DNA of 64,000 nt from Nonomuraea sp. MG754425 (lineage in GTDB: Bacteria; Actinomycetota; Actinomycetes; Streptosporangiales; Streptosporangiaceae): positions 1-64,000 of the forward strand of contig NZ_SSXE01000024.1 in NCBI RefSeq assembly GCF_021699195.1, in the 5' to 3' direction. Each line of letters opens with the position of its first letter. Position 1 is the stretch's first letter. This document shows, in pieces, positions 31,131 to 41,400 of this stretch. Under the pieces are notes generated by a model, which did no database searches, was not told the DNA's origin, and saw nothing but the letters and a program-made list of their open reading frames with translations. Position numbers and translations under genes: made by a program.

Positions 31131-32384
31131 ATGACGCTCTCCAGGCGGCGGCTCCTGCAGACCGGGGCCGCGGTGCTGCCCGCCGTGGCGCTCGGCGCGC
31201 GACCTGCGGCAGCGGCGGCGGCGGGGGCCGCGGCGATCCCGACGACCGGGGTCGTGCCGGCCGCGCTCAGCGGGTTCGACACGGCGATGAAGACGTACAT
31301 CGCCGAGCGGGCCATCTCGAGTGCCCAGCTCGCGGTGGCCAAGAACGGCAAGATCCTGCTCGCCCGCGGCTACGGCTCCTACCAGCGCGCCGGCGCGACC
31401 GTGAACGTGCAGCCGACCTCGCTGTTCCGGATCGCCAGCCTCAGCAAGAGCCTGACCGGGGCCGCGCTGGCCCGGCTGGCCCAGGACGGCAAGGTCAGCC
31501 TGGGCGCGAAGGTGTCGGACCTGCTGGGCCTGTCCACCACGGCCGACCCGCGGCTGGCGAACGTCACCCTCTGGCGGCTGTTGCAGCACACCGGCGGCTG
31601 GGACCGCGGCGTGTCGAAGGACCCGCTCTGGATCGACCACACGATCGCGGCGTCCCTGGGCGTGGCGTTGCCGATCGGCCACGCCGACATCACGAAGTAC
31701 GTCACCGCGCGCCCGCTCGACTTCGCCCCCGGCAGCAAGTACGTCTACAGCAACTACGGCTACATGCTGGCCGGCCGGGTGATCGAGAAGGTCTCGGGCA
31801 TGAGCTACGAGGCGTACGTCCGGGACACGCTGCTCGCCCCCGTGAAGATCACCCGGATGCTGCTCGGCCAAAGCGTGGAGCCGTTCGCCACCGAGGTGAA
31901 CTACGAGTCGCAGTACACCAACAAGAGCGTCGTGGACGGCTCGGGCGCGACCGTGCCCTACCCGTACGGCGGCTTCAACATGCCCAACCAGGACGCCAAC
32001 GGCGGCTGGCTCGCCTCGGCGGTGGACCTGGTCAAGTGGGGTTTCGTCTTCGACGCGGCGGGCCCGGTGCTCAACGGCACGTCGATCTCGCGGGTGTTCG
32101 CCAAGCCGGAGACCGGGGTCACGGCCGGCGGCTCCTGGTACGGCCTGGGCTGGCACGTCCGCACCAACAACCTCGGCACGCTGAACACCTGGCACAACGG
32201 CTCGATGCCGGGCACCTTCAGCTTCCTGGCACGGATCCAGAACGGCGTCAGCTACTGCGCGATCTTCAACCGGCGGGAGGAGACGGGCACGCCGGACTAC
32301 GACTCGATCGACCCGATCCTCGGCCAGGCGAGCAGCGGCGTGACGACCTGGCCCACGACCGACCTCACCTCGCGGTACTTCTGA
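31131..32384 (+). CDS. Tat-exported serine hydrolase (class C beta-lactamase/DD-peptidase fold)
   Basis: A 417-residue protein with an N-terminal Tat-like signal (LSRRRLLQTGAAVLPAVALG). The beta-lactamase-type fold has SxxK at S103-K106 (ASLSKS), YxN in YSNYG and the HTGGW segment common in this family. The HxG-like motif may be WHNGS near residue 360. Members hydrolyse D-Ala-D-Ala peptides or esters; the substrate is not determinable. GGGAG precedes ATG 31131; upstream in-frame codons are not needed. A hairpin overlaps the stop. Confidence 0.9.
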   Translation: MTLSRRRLLQTGAAVLPAVALGARPAAAAAAGAAAIPTTGVVPAALSGFDTAMKTYIAERAISSAQLAVAKNGKILLARGYGSYQRAGATVNVQPTSLFRIASLSKSLTGAALARLAQDGKVSLGAKVSDLLGLSTTADPRLANVTLWRLLQHTGGWDRGVSKDPLWIDHTIAASLGVALPIGHADITKYVTARPLDFAPGSKYVYSNYGYMLAGRVIEKVSGMSYEAYVRDTLLAPVKITRMLLGQSVEPFATEVNYESQYTNKSVVDGSGATVPYPYGGFNMPNQDANGGWLASAVDLVKWGFVFDAAGPVLNGTSISRVFAKPETGVTAGGSWYGLGWHVRTNNLGTLNTWHNGSMPGTFSFLARIQNGVSYCAIFNRREETGTPDYDSIDPILGQASSGVTTWPTTDLTSRYF

Positions 32385-32409
32385 GCCGGAGGGCCCGGCT
32401 CAGAAGTAC
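32375..32409. terminator. 15-bp hairpin overlapping a stop codon
   Basis: Perfect stem GTACTTCTGAGCCGG / CCGGCTCAGAAGTAC with a 5-nt loop. The 5' arm contains the hydrolase's last codons and TGA. It can serve both converging genes. Confidence 0.8.
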
Positions 32410-32426
32410 GCCCGGCGGACGTGCGG

Positions 32427-34520
32427 TCACTGGAGCGTGCAGACCGAGCCGTTCAGGGTGAAGACGGACGGGAGCACGTTCGGGCCGTTGTAGTTGCCGA
32501 CGTAGCCGATCGTGGTCGTGGCCCCGGTCGCCAGCGCGGGGTTGGCGGCCTCGTTGACGGCCTTGACCTCCGAGCCCGACTGCGTCCAGACGGCGCTCCA
32601 GCCGCTGCCCAGGCTCTGCCACGACCTGGGCCAGTCGAAGGCCAGCGTCCAGCCGTTGAGCGGGGCGCCGTTGTTGGTGACGTCGACGGCGGCGACGTAC
32701 CCGCTGGCCCAGTCGGTGGTGACGGTCAGCCGGACGGAGCAGGAGCTGGTGGCGGGGGTGCCGGTGGTGAAGGTCAGCGGGGGCGAGGGGTCCGACACGG
32801 CGCCGCCGGTGTCCCTGGCGACGACGTTGACGGTGTAGCGGGTGCCGGGCTTGAGGTTGCCGACCGTGAACGTGGTGCCGGTGCTCTCACCGAGCTGCTC
32901 GGAGACGGCTCCGTTCTGGCGGTAGAGCTCATACTTGGCGACCGGCCGGGTGCCGGGCTTGGCGGCGGGCCAGGTGATCCTGGCCGTCTGGTCGGTGACG
33001 GCGCCGGCGGCGGGCTGGCCCGGCTCGCCGGGGCGGCCGGCCTGGACCGACGACGGGCGCAGGAGCACGGTGGTCAGCGAGAGCGGCGGCAGGGTCTGCG
33101 CGGTCGCGGTGCCGGTCGAGGACGTGGTGATGCTCGTGGCCCCGTTCGTGTGCGACAGGACGGTGGGCGCGCCCGCGGCGGGCGAGAAGCCCGAGTAGCC
33201 GAGCTCGACCGGGTACGACGTGTCGGACGAGGTGTTGATCAGCAGGACGGCCAGATCCCCGTTCGGGCGGCGGGCCGCGTGCGCGCTGACCTTCGGCTGG
33301 TCCGTCGCGGCCCGGATGAACCGGTCACCGGGGCGGGCGAACCTGCTCACCATCTGCAGCGCGTAGTAGGGCGCGAAGGGGGTGTTCAGCGCGGGCTCGC
33401 AGACGCTGCCGTCGGAGGTGCACGCGCCGCTCGACAGCAGGCCGAAGTCGCCGTAGTCGGTGTGCCCCTCGACCTCGGTGACGGCGCCGATGCCGTTGTG
33501 CACGTTCCACCAGTCCACGGTGAAGACGCCGCCCGCCAGCAGCGTGGCGTACGCGTCGGCGGCGGCCAGCGCGCCCGGCTGGGTGTTGGTGCCGTTGCTG
33601 CTCGACCCGGTGTTGAACTCGGTCATCGCGATGCCGATCCGCTCGGAGCCGGGGCCGGCGTACCTGGCGATCTGGTCGCGGGTGAGCTGGAGCATGTCGG
33701 GCACGTGGCCGGTCCTGTCGAGGGCGCCGGGGTACCAGTGCAGGATGACGAAGTCGATCTTCGAGCCGGCGGCGGACAGCACGACCTTGTTCCACGAGCC
33801 GCTGTCGCCCTCGGCGGTGATGGCGTCGGGCCAGTTCGCGGGCGTGGTCAGCACGGCGCCGATCTTGATGGTGGGATCGACGGCCTTCATCGCGTCGGCG
33901 TAGGAGACGACGTGGCGGGCGTACTCGTTCGGGCTCTTGTCGGCGTGGTCGTCGGCCTCCCAGGCGGAGCCGTAGTGGCCGTTGCCGTAGTTCTCGTTGC
34001 CGATCTCCCAGTACTTGATGCCGTACTTCTTGGTGACGTTGGCCTGGCGCACCCAGGCCGCGGCCTCCTCGGCGGTGCCCGTGCCGTAGTTGGCGGTCAC
34101 CATCGCCTGGCCGCCGGTGCGGCGCACGCCGCTCATGAACGTGTCGAAGTCGGTGTTCGGCGCCACGTAGCCGCCGGGGGCGGTGTGGTCGGCCCAGTGG
34201 TAGATGTCGGAGTAGGAGCCGCCGGGATAGCGCAGCAGCTTCATGCCCGCGTCCTTGAGCAGGTCGGCGGTCTCGTTCGTGCCCAGGTTGGAGTCCCAGA
34301 TCGCGTGGTTGGTGCCGAGCCCCGTGTCGGGGACGGCGGCGAGCGCGGCGCGGGCGTTCACGGTCACCTTGACGGCGGCGCTCGCGCCCGCTGTGCCGGC
34401 CGCTGTGCCGGCCGCTGTGCCGGCCGCGTGCGCGGTGCTGACGGTCAAGGTGGTGGGGACGTTCAAGGCGGTCAGCGTCAGCAGGACCGCCAACGCGGAT
34501 CGCAGGGGGATTTTCGGCAT
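32427..34520 (-). CDS. Secreted glycoside hydrolase with FnIII and CBM2
   Basis: A 697-residue modular enzyme. Signal peptide to about residue 32 (LTLTALNVPTTLTVSTAHA), then an AGTAAGTAAGTA linker. A TIM-barrel catalytic domain (about 45-500) resembles GH51-type arabinofuranosidases; acid/base candidate Glu lies in EIGNENYG and the nucleophile in AMTEFN. The FnIII module is at about 515-600, and a C-terminal CBM2-type cellulose-binding domain (about 610-697) has a Cys pair at its ends and exposed Trp. Divergent from a dual-HTH regulator. Likely acts on plant hemicellulose. Confidence 0.85.
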   Translation of the reverse strand: MPKIPLRSALAVLLTLTALNVPTTLTVSTAHAAGTAAGTAAGTAGASAAVKVTVNARAALAAVPDTGLGTNHAIWDSNLGTNETADLLKDAGMKLLRYPGGSYSDIYHWADHTAPGGYVAPNTDFDTFMSGVRRTGGQAMVTANYGTGTAEEAAAWVRQANVTKKYGIKYWEIGNENYGNGHYGSAWEADDHADKSPNEYARHVVSYADAMKAVDPTIKIGAVLTTPANWPDAITAEGDSGSWNKVVLSAAGSKIDFVILHWYPGALDRTGHVPDMLQLTRDQIARYAGPGSERIGIAMTEFNTGSSSNGTNTQPGALAAADAYATLLAGGVFTVDWWNVHNGIGAVTEVEGHTDYGDFGLLSSGACTSDGSVCEPALNTPFAPYYALQMVSRFARPGDRFIRAATDQPKVSAHAARRPNGDLAVLLINTSSDTSYPVELGYSGFSPAAGAPTVLSHTNGATSITTSSTGTATAQTLPPLSLTTVLLRPSSVQAGRPGEPGQPAAGAVTDQTARITWPAAKPGTRPVAKYELYRQNGAVSEQLGESTGTTFTVGNLKPGTRYTVNVVARDTGGAVSDPSPPLTFTTGTPATSSCSVRLTVTTDWASGYVAAVDVTNNGAPLNGWTLAFDWPRSWQSLGSGWSAVWTQSGSEVKAVNEAANPALATGATTTIGYVGNYNGPNVLPSVFTLNGSVCTLQ
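34390..34425 (-). repeat. Three perfect 12-bp tandem repeats in a coding linker
   Basis: GCTGTGCCGGCC repeated three times in the codons after the signal peptide (AGTA units). In-frame, so copy-number change would alter only linker length. Confidence 0.9.
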
Positions 34521-34652
34521 CGGCGCACCTCGTGCTGGATTTGCGGGTATCGAGCTCGACGCCTCCTCCTGACCAGGAAGCCCCATGATCATGGGCGGTG
34601 GCCGCACGGGCGTCAATCGCGGCTGAAACTTTCACGACATACACCGAATGTC

Positions 34653-35642
34653 ATGATGGAGCGCATGCTGGAGCCTGCCGGACTGGGTGAACTGGAGGAA
34701 CGCGCGTACCGGTTACTCGTACGGGCGGGTGAGACGGACGCCACCACCCTCGCCGAGGAACTGGGAATCACGACGGACGCGGCCACCGCCGCGCTGCGCG
34801 ACATGCTGGGCGCGGGCCTGGCCCGCGAGGCGGCGGGCGGCAGGTACGCCCCGGTCGCGCCGGAGGTCGCGCTCGGCCCCCGCCTGGTACGCCGCCAGGA
34901 GACGATCGACTGGGCGCGGCAGGCCGTCGAGCAGCTCGCCGAGGAGTACCGCGCCGGCCTGCGCCGCCGGGACGCCGACCGGCTGATCGAGGTGCTGCCG
35001 AGCCGCGCGGTGCTGCGCGAGCGGGTCCGCCACCTCCAAGACAGCGCCCGCGAGGAGGTCCTGTACTTCTGCCGCGCGGGCCACGTGGTGATGCCGTCCG
35101 TGGACAACACCGAGGAACTGGAGGCGCTCGGCCGCGGCGTGCGCTACCGGGTCATCTACGAGCAGGCCCTGCTCGCGGAGCCCGGGATGGTGGCCAACGT
35201 CGCCTACGGGATCAAGCTGGGCGAGCAGGCGCGGGCGCTGCGCGAGCTGCCGGTGCGGATGATGATCGCCGACCGGTCCATGGCGCTGCTGCCGCTCGTG
35301 CAGCACGTGGACGGGGTGAGCGACACCACGGCCGCGCTCGTGCGGGGGAGCAGCCTGCTGGAGGCGCTGATCGCGCTGTTCGAGGCCCAGTGGGAGCGGG
35401 CCACGCCGATCAGGTTCTCGGAGGACGGACGGGTCACCGACGCCCCGTCCGGCCCCCTGGACGCCGACGAGCTCTACCTGTTGTCGCTGCTGGTCGCCGG
35501 CGTGCCGGAGAAGACGATCGCCACCCAGCTCGGCCTCAGCCTGCGCACGGTGCAGCGCCGCGTCTACCACCTGATGCGGCTCGCGGGCGCGCAGACCAGG
35601 ATGCAACTGGCCTGGCACGCGGCCCGCGAGCGCTGGCTCTGA
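34653..35642 (+). CDS. Regulator with TrmB-like and LuxR-type HTH domains
   Basis: A 329-residue protein. An N-terminal TrmB-like winged helix (about 10-70: ERAYRLLVRAGETDATTLAE, ELGITTDAATAALRDML) is followed by a middle domain (about 75-250) with a helical linker and a sensor-like part. A C-terminal LuxR HTH (about 270-325) contains GVPEKTIATQLGLSLRTVQR. This two-HTH layout is known in streptomycete regulators. ATG choices are 34653, 34656 or 34665; none has a strong RBS. It is divergent from the glycoside hydrolase, a probable target. Confidence 0.82.
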   Translation: MMERMLEPAGLGELEERAYRLLVRAGETDATTLAEELGITTDAATAALRDMLGAGLAREAAGGRYAPVAPEVALGPRLVRRQETIDWARQAVEQLAEEYRAGLRRRDADRLIEVLPSRAVLRERVRHLQDSAREEVLYFCRAGHVVMPSVDNTEELEALGRGVRYRVIYEQALLAEPGMVANVAYGIKLGEQARALRELPVRMMIADRSMALLPLVQHVDGVSDTTAALVRGSSLLEALIALFEAQWERATPIRFSEDGRVTDAPSGPLDADELYLLSLLVAGVPEKTIATQLGLSLRTVQRRVYHLMRLAGAQTRMQLAWHAARERWL

Positions 35643-35662
35643 GCGCTGACTCTGAGCGCGGG

Positions 35663-36454
35663 CTAGTTGTACTGGTAGCCCTTCGTGGCCCTGCGCCGGC
35701 TGTGGTCGTACACCGAGGCGCGGTACATGCTGACCGACAGCTCGCCGTGCTCGGCCCGGCCGCAGGTGCCGAGGCCGGCGAGCTGGTGGATCTCGAAGCG
35801 GGTGGTCGGGTCGCCGCCCACGAAGTACTCGGCGCGGGCCTGGTACTCGTCGGCCCTGGTGTCGCAGGCGTAGACGAACGTCTTGCGCTCGGAGAAGCAG
35901 ACGGTCGCGGCGTTCTTCGTCGAGGCGCAGGTCCTGGACTTGGCGCGGGCCTCGGCGGGCGTGGTGCGGGTCTCCCGCTTGACCGGATATTTCGCCATGT
36001 TGCGGACGGTCTTCCACCGGCCGTACCTGACCCGGTGGTCGCCCTGGTAGAGGGCGGCGCGGAAGGTCACGACACGGCCGATCTCCCGGTTGCCGCGCAC
36101 CTCGCCGTGACGGGCCAGGTTGTGGATGACGTACTGGGTGCCGAGGTAGCCGTTCAGGTAGTACTCGACCGCGGGGTGGCTGCGGTCGTCGGCGGTGTCC
36201 TCGACGGTGATGCCGGGCCGGTCGCTCCCGTCGGGGCCCACGCACGCCTGCGCGCCCTTGATACGCACGCACACCGGCTCGTCGGCGGTGACGGCCGGGC
36301 GCTCGGCCGTCTGGGCGACCTGGGCCGCCTGGGTCGTCTGGGTCGCCCGGACGACCGGGGAACGGGGCGGCGCGGGCGTGGCGCCCGCCCCGACGGTGCT
36401 GAACGCGACGGCCGCCGTCACGGCCGCCGCGATGACTGCGCGACGTAATGCCAC
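35663..36454 (-). CDS. Secreted hypothetical protein, 263 aa
   Basis: Signal peptide about 1-26 (RRAVIAAAVTAAVAFSTVGA). A Thr/Gln/Ala-rich linker follows, and then two similar blocks (PAVEYYLNGYLGTQYVIHNL at about 94-113, and EYFVGGDPTTRFEIHQLAG at about 205-223), suggesting an internal duplication of a strand-rich domain. Five or more Cys may form disulfides. No enzyme motif seen. Probably a cell-surface or extracellular protein of unknown role. Confidence 0.75.
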   Translation of the reverse strand: MALRRAVIAAAVTAAVAFSTVGAGATPAPPRSPVVRATQTTQAAQVAQTAERPAVTADEPVCVRIKGAQACVGPDGSDRPGITVEDTADDRSHPAVEYYLNGYLGTQYVIHNLARHGEVRGNREIGRVVTFRAALYQGDHRVRYGRWKTVRNMAKYPVKRETRTTPAEARAKSRTCASTKNAATVCFSERKTFVYACDTRADEYQARAEYFVGGDPTTRFEIHQLAGLGTCGRAEHGELSVSMYRASVYDHSRRRATKGYQYN

Positions 36455-36585
36455 TGCAACCTCACCAGCCTCAATCTGTCACCGTGCTTTTGCCTGGATG
36501 TGACGCCAGGAACGCGGTGAAGGTTCCGGATCGGGCGGCATTCGTTCAGCGACCGTTCAGGAAAGCCGGGAGGAGACCGGGACGC

Positions 36586-37083
36586 TCAGGCCGCCCGCCT
36601 GCGGGTGAGACTGGCCAGCAGCAGGAGCAGGGCGCTCTGCGCCAGCATGCCGGGGGCGAGCGGCGGGGCCATCCCGACCGACTTCGTCAGCGCGTACCAC
36701 CACTGGGTGAGCGGCGAGAACGAGTCCCACTCCGGGTCCATCGCGCCCATGCCGTGGTTGACCGAGACGTGCATGAACACCCCGTACGCCGAGGCGAGCA
36801 GCACCATCGTGGCCAGCACGCGCACGACGGTGAGCACCGGCCCGGCGTCCCGCAGGAGCAGCAGCACCAGCGCGACCCCGAGCAGCGCCAGCGCCACCCA
36901 GGGGATGAGCTGCACGGGGGTCGCCCAGTGACGCTCGAAGGCGAGCTCCAGCGCCGCGCCCACGATGCCGATCGCCACCAGCGCCAGGAGCCCCAGCCGC
37001 AGTGCCGCGGGGCCGTCGGGGACGAGCCGGCGCGAGTGCCGCGCGCCCGTCTGGGCGGTCGTCCGAGGAGGAGATGAGGTCAT
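36586..37083 (-). CDS. Four-TM membrane protein, 165 aa
   Basis: Hydrophobic segments at about 27-47 (LRLGLLALVAIGIVGAALEL), 57-77, 84-105 and 144-160, with a soluble loop containing HVSVNHGMGAMDPEWDSFSP. The short N-terminus is basic. No family recognised and no transport or enzyme signature. Monocistronic between the secreted-protein gene and the lpd terminator. Confidence 0.7.
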   Translation of the reverse strand: MTSSPPRTTAQTGARHSRRLVPDGPAALRLGLLALVAIGIVGAALELAFERHWATPVQLIPWVALALLGVALVLLLLRDAGPVLTVVRVLATMVLLASAYGVFMHVSVNHGMGAMDPEWDSFSPLTQWWYALTKSVGMAPPLAPGMLAQSALLLLLASLTRRRAA

Positions 37084-37229
37084 GTGCGGGGACCACCGTC
37101 CGATGCGAGGGTCGCTTTCGAGGTCGTCTCAAACGTCTCCGGGGATCCTCAGAGTATTCTCAGCGAATTCTGAAGATCTGGTGAGAACTCGGGCGATCCG
37201 CTCCTCTTCGCGGGCGGCGAGCCTCAGAT

Positions 37230-37259
37230 GATCGGTACGACCGCGCGGCCGTACCGATC
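37230..37259 (-). terminator. Terminator of the lpd gene
   Basis: Near-perfect 30-nt inverted repeat (GATCGGTACG-A-CCGC / GCGG-C-CGTACCGATC), 14 bp after the lpd stop on the minus strand. Confidence 0.8.
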
Positions 37260-37273
37260 GGCCGGCACCCGGA

Positions 37274-38653
37274 TCACATGTTGATCATGTGACCGGCGAG
37301 CCCGTGGACGGCCTCCTTGACGGCCTCCCCGAGCGTCGGGTGCGCGTGCACGTTGCGGGCCACCTCGTGCACGGTCAGGTCCCACTGCTGGGCCAGCGTC
37401 AGCTCGGGCAGCAGCTCGGTCACCTCGGGCCCGATCAGGTGGGCCCCGAGCAGCTCACCGTGCGTGTTGTCACTGATGATCTTCACGAACCCGGCCGTGT
37501 CGCCCAGCCCGTGCGCCTTGCCGTTCGCGGTGAACGGGAACTTCGCCACCTTCACGTCGTAACCCAGGTCGCGGGCCTGCGCCTCGGTGTAGCCGAAGCT
37601 GGCCACCTGCGGCTGGCAGTACGTGGCCCGCGGGATCATCACGTAGTCGAGCTCCATGGTCTCGGCGTCGGCGATCGTCTCCGCCGCGATGATGCCCATC
37701 GACTCGGCGGCGTGCGCCAGCATCAGCTTCGCCGTGACGTCGCCGATGGCGAAGATGCTCGGCACGTTCGTCCGGCACCGGCCGTCCACGGCGATCGCGC
37801 CCCGCTCGGTCAGCGCCACCCCGGTCTTCTCCAGCCCGTAGCCGTCGACGCGCGGCTGGAACCCGATGGCCTGCAGCACCTTGTCCGCCTCCAGCACCTG
37901 CGTCTGGCCGTCGCGGGTGACGGTGACCCTGACCGCGGAGCCGGTGTCGTCGATGCTGTCCACGCGGGTCGAGGTCAGCACCTCGATGCCGAGCCGCTTG
38001 TAACGCTTGGCCAGTTCGGCGGAGACCTCTTCGTCCTCCAGCGGCACGACCCGGTCGAGGAACTCGACGATGGTCACCTTGACGCCGTAGTTGTGCAGCA
38101 CGTACGCGAACTCCACGCCGATCGCCCCGGCGCCCGCGATGACGATGCTGCCGGGCAGGTCCTCGGAGAGGATCTGCTCCTCGTACGTCACCACCCGCTC
38201 CGAGAGCTGCGTGCCGGGGATCAGCCTGGTGGTCGCGCCGGCCGCGATGATGCAGTGGGAGAAGGTGATCGTCTCACCGTTCACCTGGAGCGTGTTGGCG
38301 TCGAGGAACGTGCCACGACCGTCGTACTCGGTGATGGCGTTCTTCTTCATCAGGTAGTGAACGCCCTTGACGCGCCCGTCGGCCACCTTGCGGCTGCGCT
38401 GGAAGGCCGCGCCGTAGTCGAAGGTGACCTCCCCGCTGATGCCGAAGGTCTTGGCCTCATTGTGGAAGATGTGGGCGAGCTCCGCGTTGCGCAGCAGCGC
38501 CTTGGACGGGATGCAGCCCACGTTCAGGCAGACGCCACCCCAGTACTTCTCCTCGACGACCGCGGTGCGCAGTCCGAGCTGGGCGGCGCGGACCGCGGCC
38601 GTGTAGCCTCCAGGACCCGCGCCGAGGACGACGACGTCATAGTGAGTGCTCAT
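37274..38653 (-). CDS. lpdA: Dihydrolipoyl dehydrogenase (E3)
   Basis: A 459-residue flavoprotein disulfide reductase. FAD Rossmann motif [20 protein letters not shown] (residues about 8-27), redox disulfide [13 protein letters not shown] (about 42-54), NAD motif [15 protein letters not shown], and the C-terminal HAHPTLGE catalytic His-Glu pair are all present. It re-oxidises lipoyl groups of pyruvate/2-oxoglutarate dehydrogenase or glycine cleavage. MSTHYDVV is the expected start; an ATG four codons upstream is also possible. No E1/E2 gene adjoins it. Confidence 0.95.
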   Translation of the reverse strand: MSTHYDVVVLGAGPGGYTAAVRAAQLGLRTAVVEEKYWGGVCLNVGCIPSKALLRNAELAHIFHNEAKTFGISGEVTFDYGAAFQRSRKVADGRVKGVHYLMKKNAITEYDGRGTFLDANTLQVNGETITFSHCIIAAGATTRLIPGTQLSERVVTYEEQILSEDLPGSIVIAGAGAIGVEFAYVLHNYGVKVTIVEFLDRVVPLEDEEVSAELAKRYKRLGIEVLTSTRVDSIDDTGSAVRVTVTRDGQTQVLEADKVLQAIGFQPRVDGYGLEKTGVALTERGAIAVDGRCRTNVPSIFAIGDVTAKLMLAHAAESMGIIAAETIADAETMELDYVMIPRATYCQPQVASFGYTEAQARDLGYDVKVAKFPFTANGKAHGLGDTAGFVKIISDNTHGELLGAHLIGPEVTELLPELTLAQQWDLTVHEVARNVHAHPTLGEAVKEAVHGLAGHMINM

Positions 38654-38692
38654 GAGTCGGACCATACCGCTCGCCCGACTCTGCCCCGGACC

Positions 38693-39067
38693 TCAGACCT
38701 CCACCTGGTACGGCAGGGTCAGCTCGTCGGCGGGAACGCCGCGGATCCCCCAGTTCGTCCGGGGCATCTCGACGATCGTGATCTCCAGGTCCTCGGGGTC
38801 GTACCCGGATCTGTCGTAGAGCTCGCGGATCAGCGCCCGCTTGGCGTCGTCGCTGCGGCCGGTGAAGCACAGCACCTCGATGATGAGATATCGCTCACTC
38901 CGCCCGGGGCAGACGAAGTCGTCCGCGTCCAGCAGCAGGAAGCGGTGGAACCGCTTGCCCTCCGGGATTCCCCACGCGTTCACCAGGCAGGTCTGGACGA
39001 GATCCGAGACCTCCCGCTGCCGCCCCGCCCAGACGTCCCGGCGGCCGTACACCTTCACTTGTGCCAT
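38693..39067 (-). CDS. Tautomerase-family protein
   Basis: A 124-residue protein with the layout of the two-domain tautomerase/MIF superfamily. Its first strand is MAQVKVYGRRDVW, a helix follows (REVSDLVQTCLVNAW), and then IPEGKRFHRFLLLDADDFVC. The second half repeats strand and helix (ERYLIIEVLCFTGRS). There is no Pro directly after Met, so the classical Pro1 base is missing and the enzymatic role is doubtful. It is 33 bp from the divergent response-regulator gene. Confidence 0.7.
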   Translation of the reverse strand: MAQVKVYGRRDVWAGRQREVSDLVQTCLVNAWGIPEGKRFHRFLLLDADDFVCPGRSERYLIIEVLCFTGRSDDAKRALIRELYDRSGYDPEDLEITIVEMPRTNWGIRGVPADELTLPYQVEV

Positions 39068-39100
39068 GGCCGGCCAATATAGCCGCCAGGATGTTGAGTT

Positions 39101-39751
39101 GTGATCCGCATACTCCTGGCCGACGACGAGGCCATGATCAGGGCGGGGGTCCGGGCGATCCTCCAGTCCGATCCAGAGCTGGAGGTGGTGGCCGAGGCCG
39201 GCGACGGCAGGCAGGCCGTCGACCTGGCCATCAGCCACCACCCCGACGTCGCGCTGCTCGACATCCGCATGCCGCGCCTCGACGGCCTGGCCGCGGCGGC
39301 GGAACTGCGCAGGGCCGCGCCGGGCACGGCCGTGGTGATGCTGACCACCTTCGGGGAGGACGACTACATCGCCAAGGCGCTCGACATCGGCGCCAGCGGC
39401 TTCCTGCTCAAGTCGGGCGACCCGCGCGAGCTCATCGCCGGCGTGCACGCGGTCGCCGGCGGGGCCGCGTACCTGTCGCCCAAGGTCGCCCAGCGCGTCA
39501 TCGCGCAGCTCTCCGGCGGCCGGCTGGCCAGGGGCGCCCAGGCGCGCGACCGCATCGCCGCGCTCACCGAACGCGAGCGCGAGGTGCTCGCCCTGCTCGG
39601 GGCCGGGATGTCCAACGCCGAGATCGCCCGTGAGCTGCACATCGTCGAGGGCACGGTGAAGGCGTACGTGAGCGCCATCCTCACCCGGCTCGACGTACGC
39701 AACCGCGTCCAGGCCGCGATCATCGCCCACGAAGCCGGCTTGGTAGCCTGA
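39101..39751 (+). CDS. NarL/LuxR-family response regulator
   Basis: A 216-residue protein. The receiver domain (1-120) has the acidic pocket D8/D9, phosphoacceptor D54 (VALLDIRMP), a Thr in VVMLTTF and Lys in FLLKSG. The LuxR HTH (about 150-210) contains LTEREREVLALLGAGMSNAE and IVEGTVKAYVSAILTRL. GTG start. No histidine kinase is adjacent, so it is an orphan here. Only 3 bp separate its stop from pyrD, so it shares that transcript. Confidence 0.92.
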   Translation: MIRILLADDEAMIRAGVRAILQSDPELEVVAEAGDGRQAVDLAISHHPDVALLDIRMPRLDGLAAAAELRRAAPGTAVVMLTTFGEDDYIAKALDIGASGFLLKSGDPRELIAGVHAVAGGAAYLSPKVAQRVIAQLSGGRLARGAQARDRIAALTEREREVLALLGAGMSNAEIARELHIVEGTVKAYVSAILTRLDVRNRVQAAIIAHEAGLVA

Positions 39752-39754
39752 CCC

Positions 39755-40810
<1,056 letters not shown>

Positions 40811-40833
40811 AGCCCCGCGCGGCCTATCGTGGC

Positions 40834-41391
40834 ATGGTGATCGAACCAGTCTCGCTCGTTGACGACATCGTCCTGCGCCTGGCGACCGAGCAGGACACCG
40901 AGGCGCTGCTCGCCGCCTGCCTGCGCAACCGCGACCACCTGGCCCGCTGGGAGCCGCGCCGGCCCGAGGAGTTCTTCACCGTGGCGGGCCAGGCCCGGCG
41001 CCTCGAAGCGCTGCTCGACCAGCAGGCCAGGAACCAGGCGGTGGCGTGGGTGCTGGCCGACGGCGAGCGGATCGTGGGCCGCATGACGCTGAACGACATC
41101 GTCCGCGGCCCGTTCCTGAACGCCCACCTCGGCTACTGGATCGACGCCGGGCACACCGGCCGGGGCCTGGCCACGCAGGCGGTGCTGGAGGTGTGCCGGA
41201 TCGCCGACCAGGAGCTCGGCCTGCACCGGATCGCGGCGGGCACGCTGCTTGACAACGTGGCCTCCCAGAGCGTGCTGCGCAAGGCGGGCTTCGAGCAGTT
41301 CGGCACCGCGCCGCGCTACCTGGAGATCGACGGCCGGTGGCAGGACCACCGGCTGTTCCAGCTCATCCTCAACGACCGCCCCGCCTTCTGA
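40834..41391 (+). CDS. RimJ/RimL-type GNAT acetyltransferase
   Basis: A 185-residue GNAT of the ribosomal-protein-alanine acetyltransferase type. The opening is IVLRLATEQDTEALLAACLR, the acetyl-CoA loop YWIDAGHTGRGLATQAVLEV, and the end motif LLDNVASQSVLRKAGFEQFG. The ATG at 40834 is 23 bp after pyrD; GTG 40837 is possible. Probably co-transcribed with pyrD. Could acetylate a protein N-terminus or a small amine; not decidable. Confidence 0.9.
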   Translation: MVIEPVSLVDDIVLRLATEQDTEALLAACLRNRDHLARWEPRRPEEFFTVAGQARRLEALLDQQARNQAVAWVLADGERIVGRMTLNDIVRGPFLNAHLGYWIDAGHTGRGLATQAVLEVCRIADQELGLHRIAAGTLLDNVASQSVLRKAGFEQFGTAPRYLEIDGRWQDHRLFQLILNDRPAF

Positions 41392-41400
41392 GCGCCGGCG

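Noticed and set aside
32421-34652. Long plus-strand extension upstream of the dual-HTH regulator
   Set aside because: Antisense to the glycoside hydrolase; composition is shadow-like and the regulator starts near 34653.
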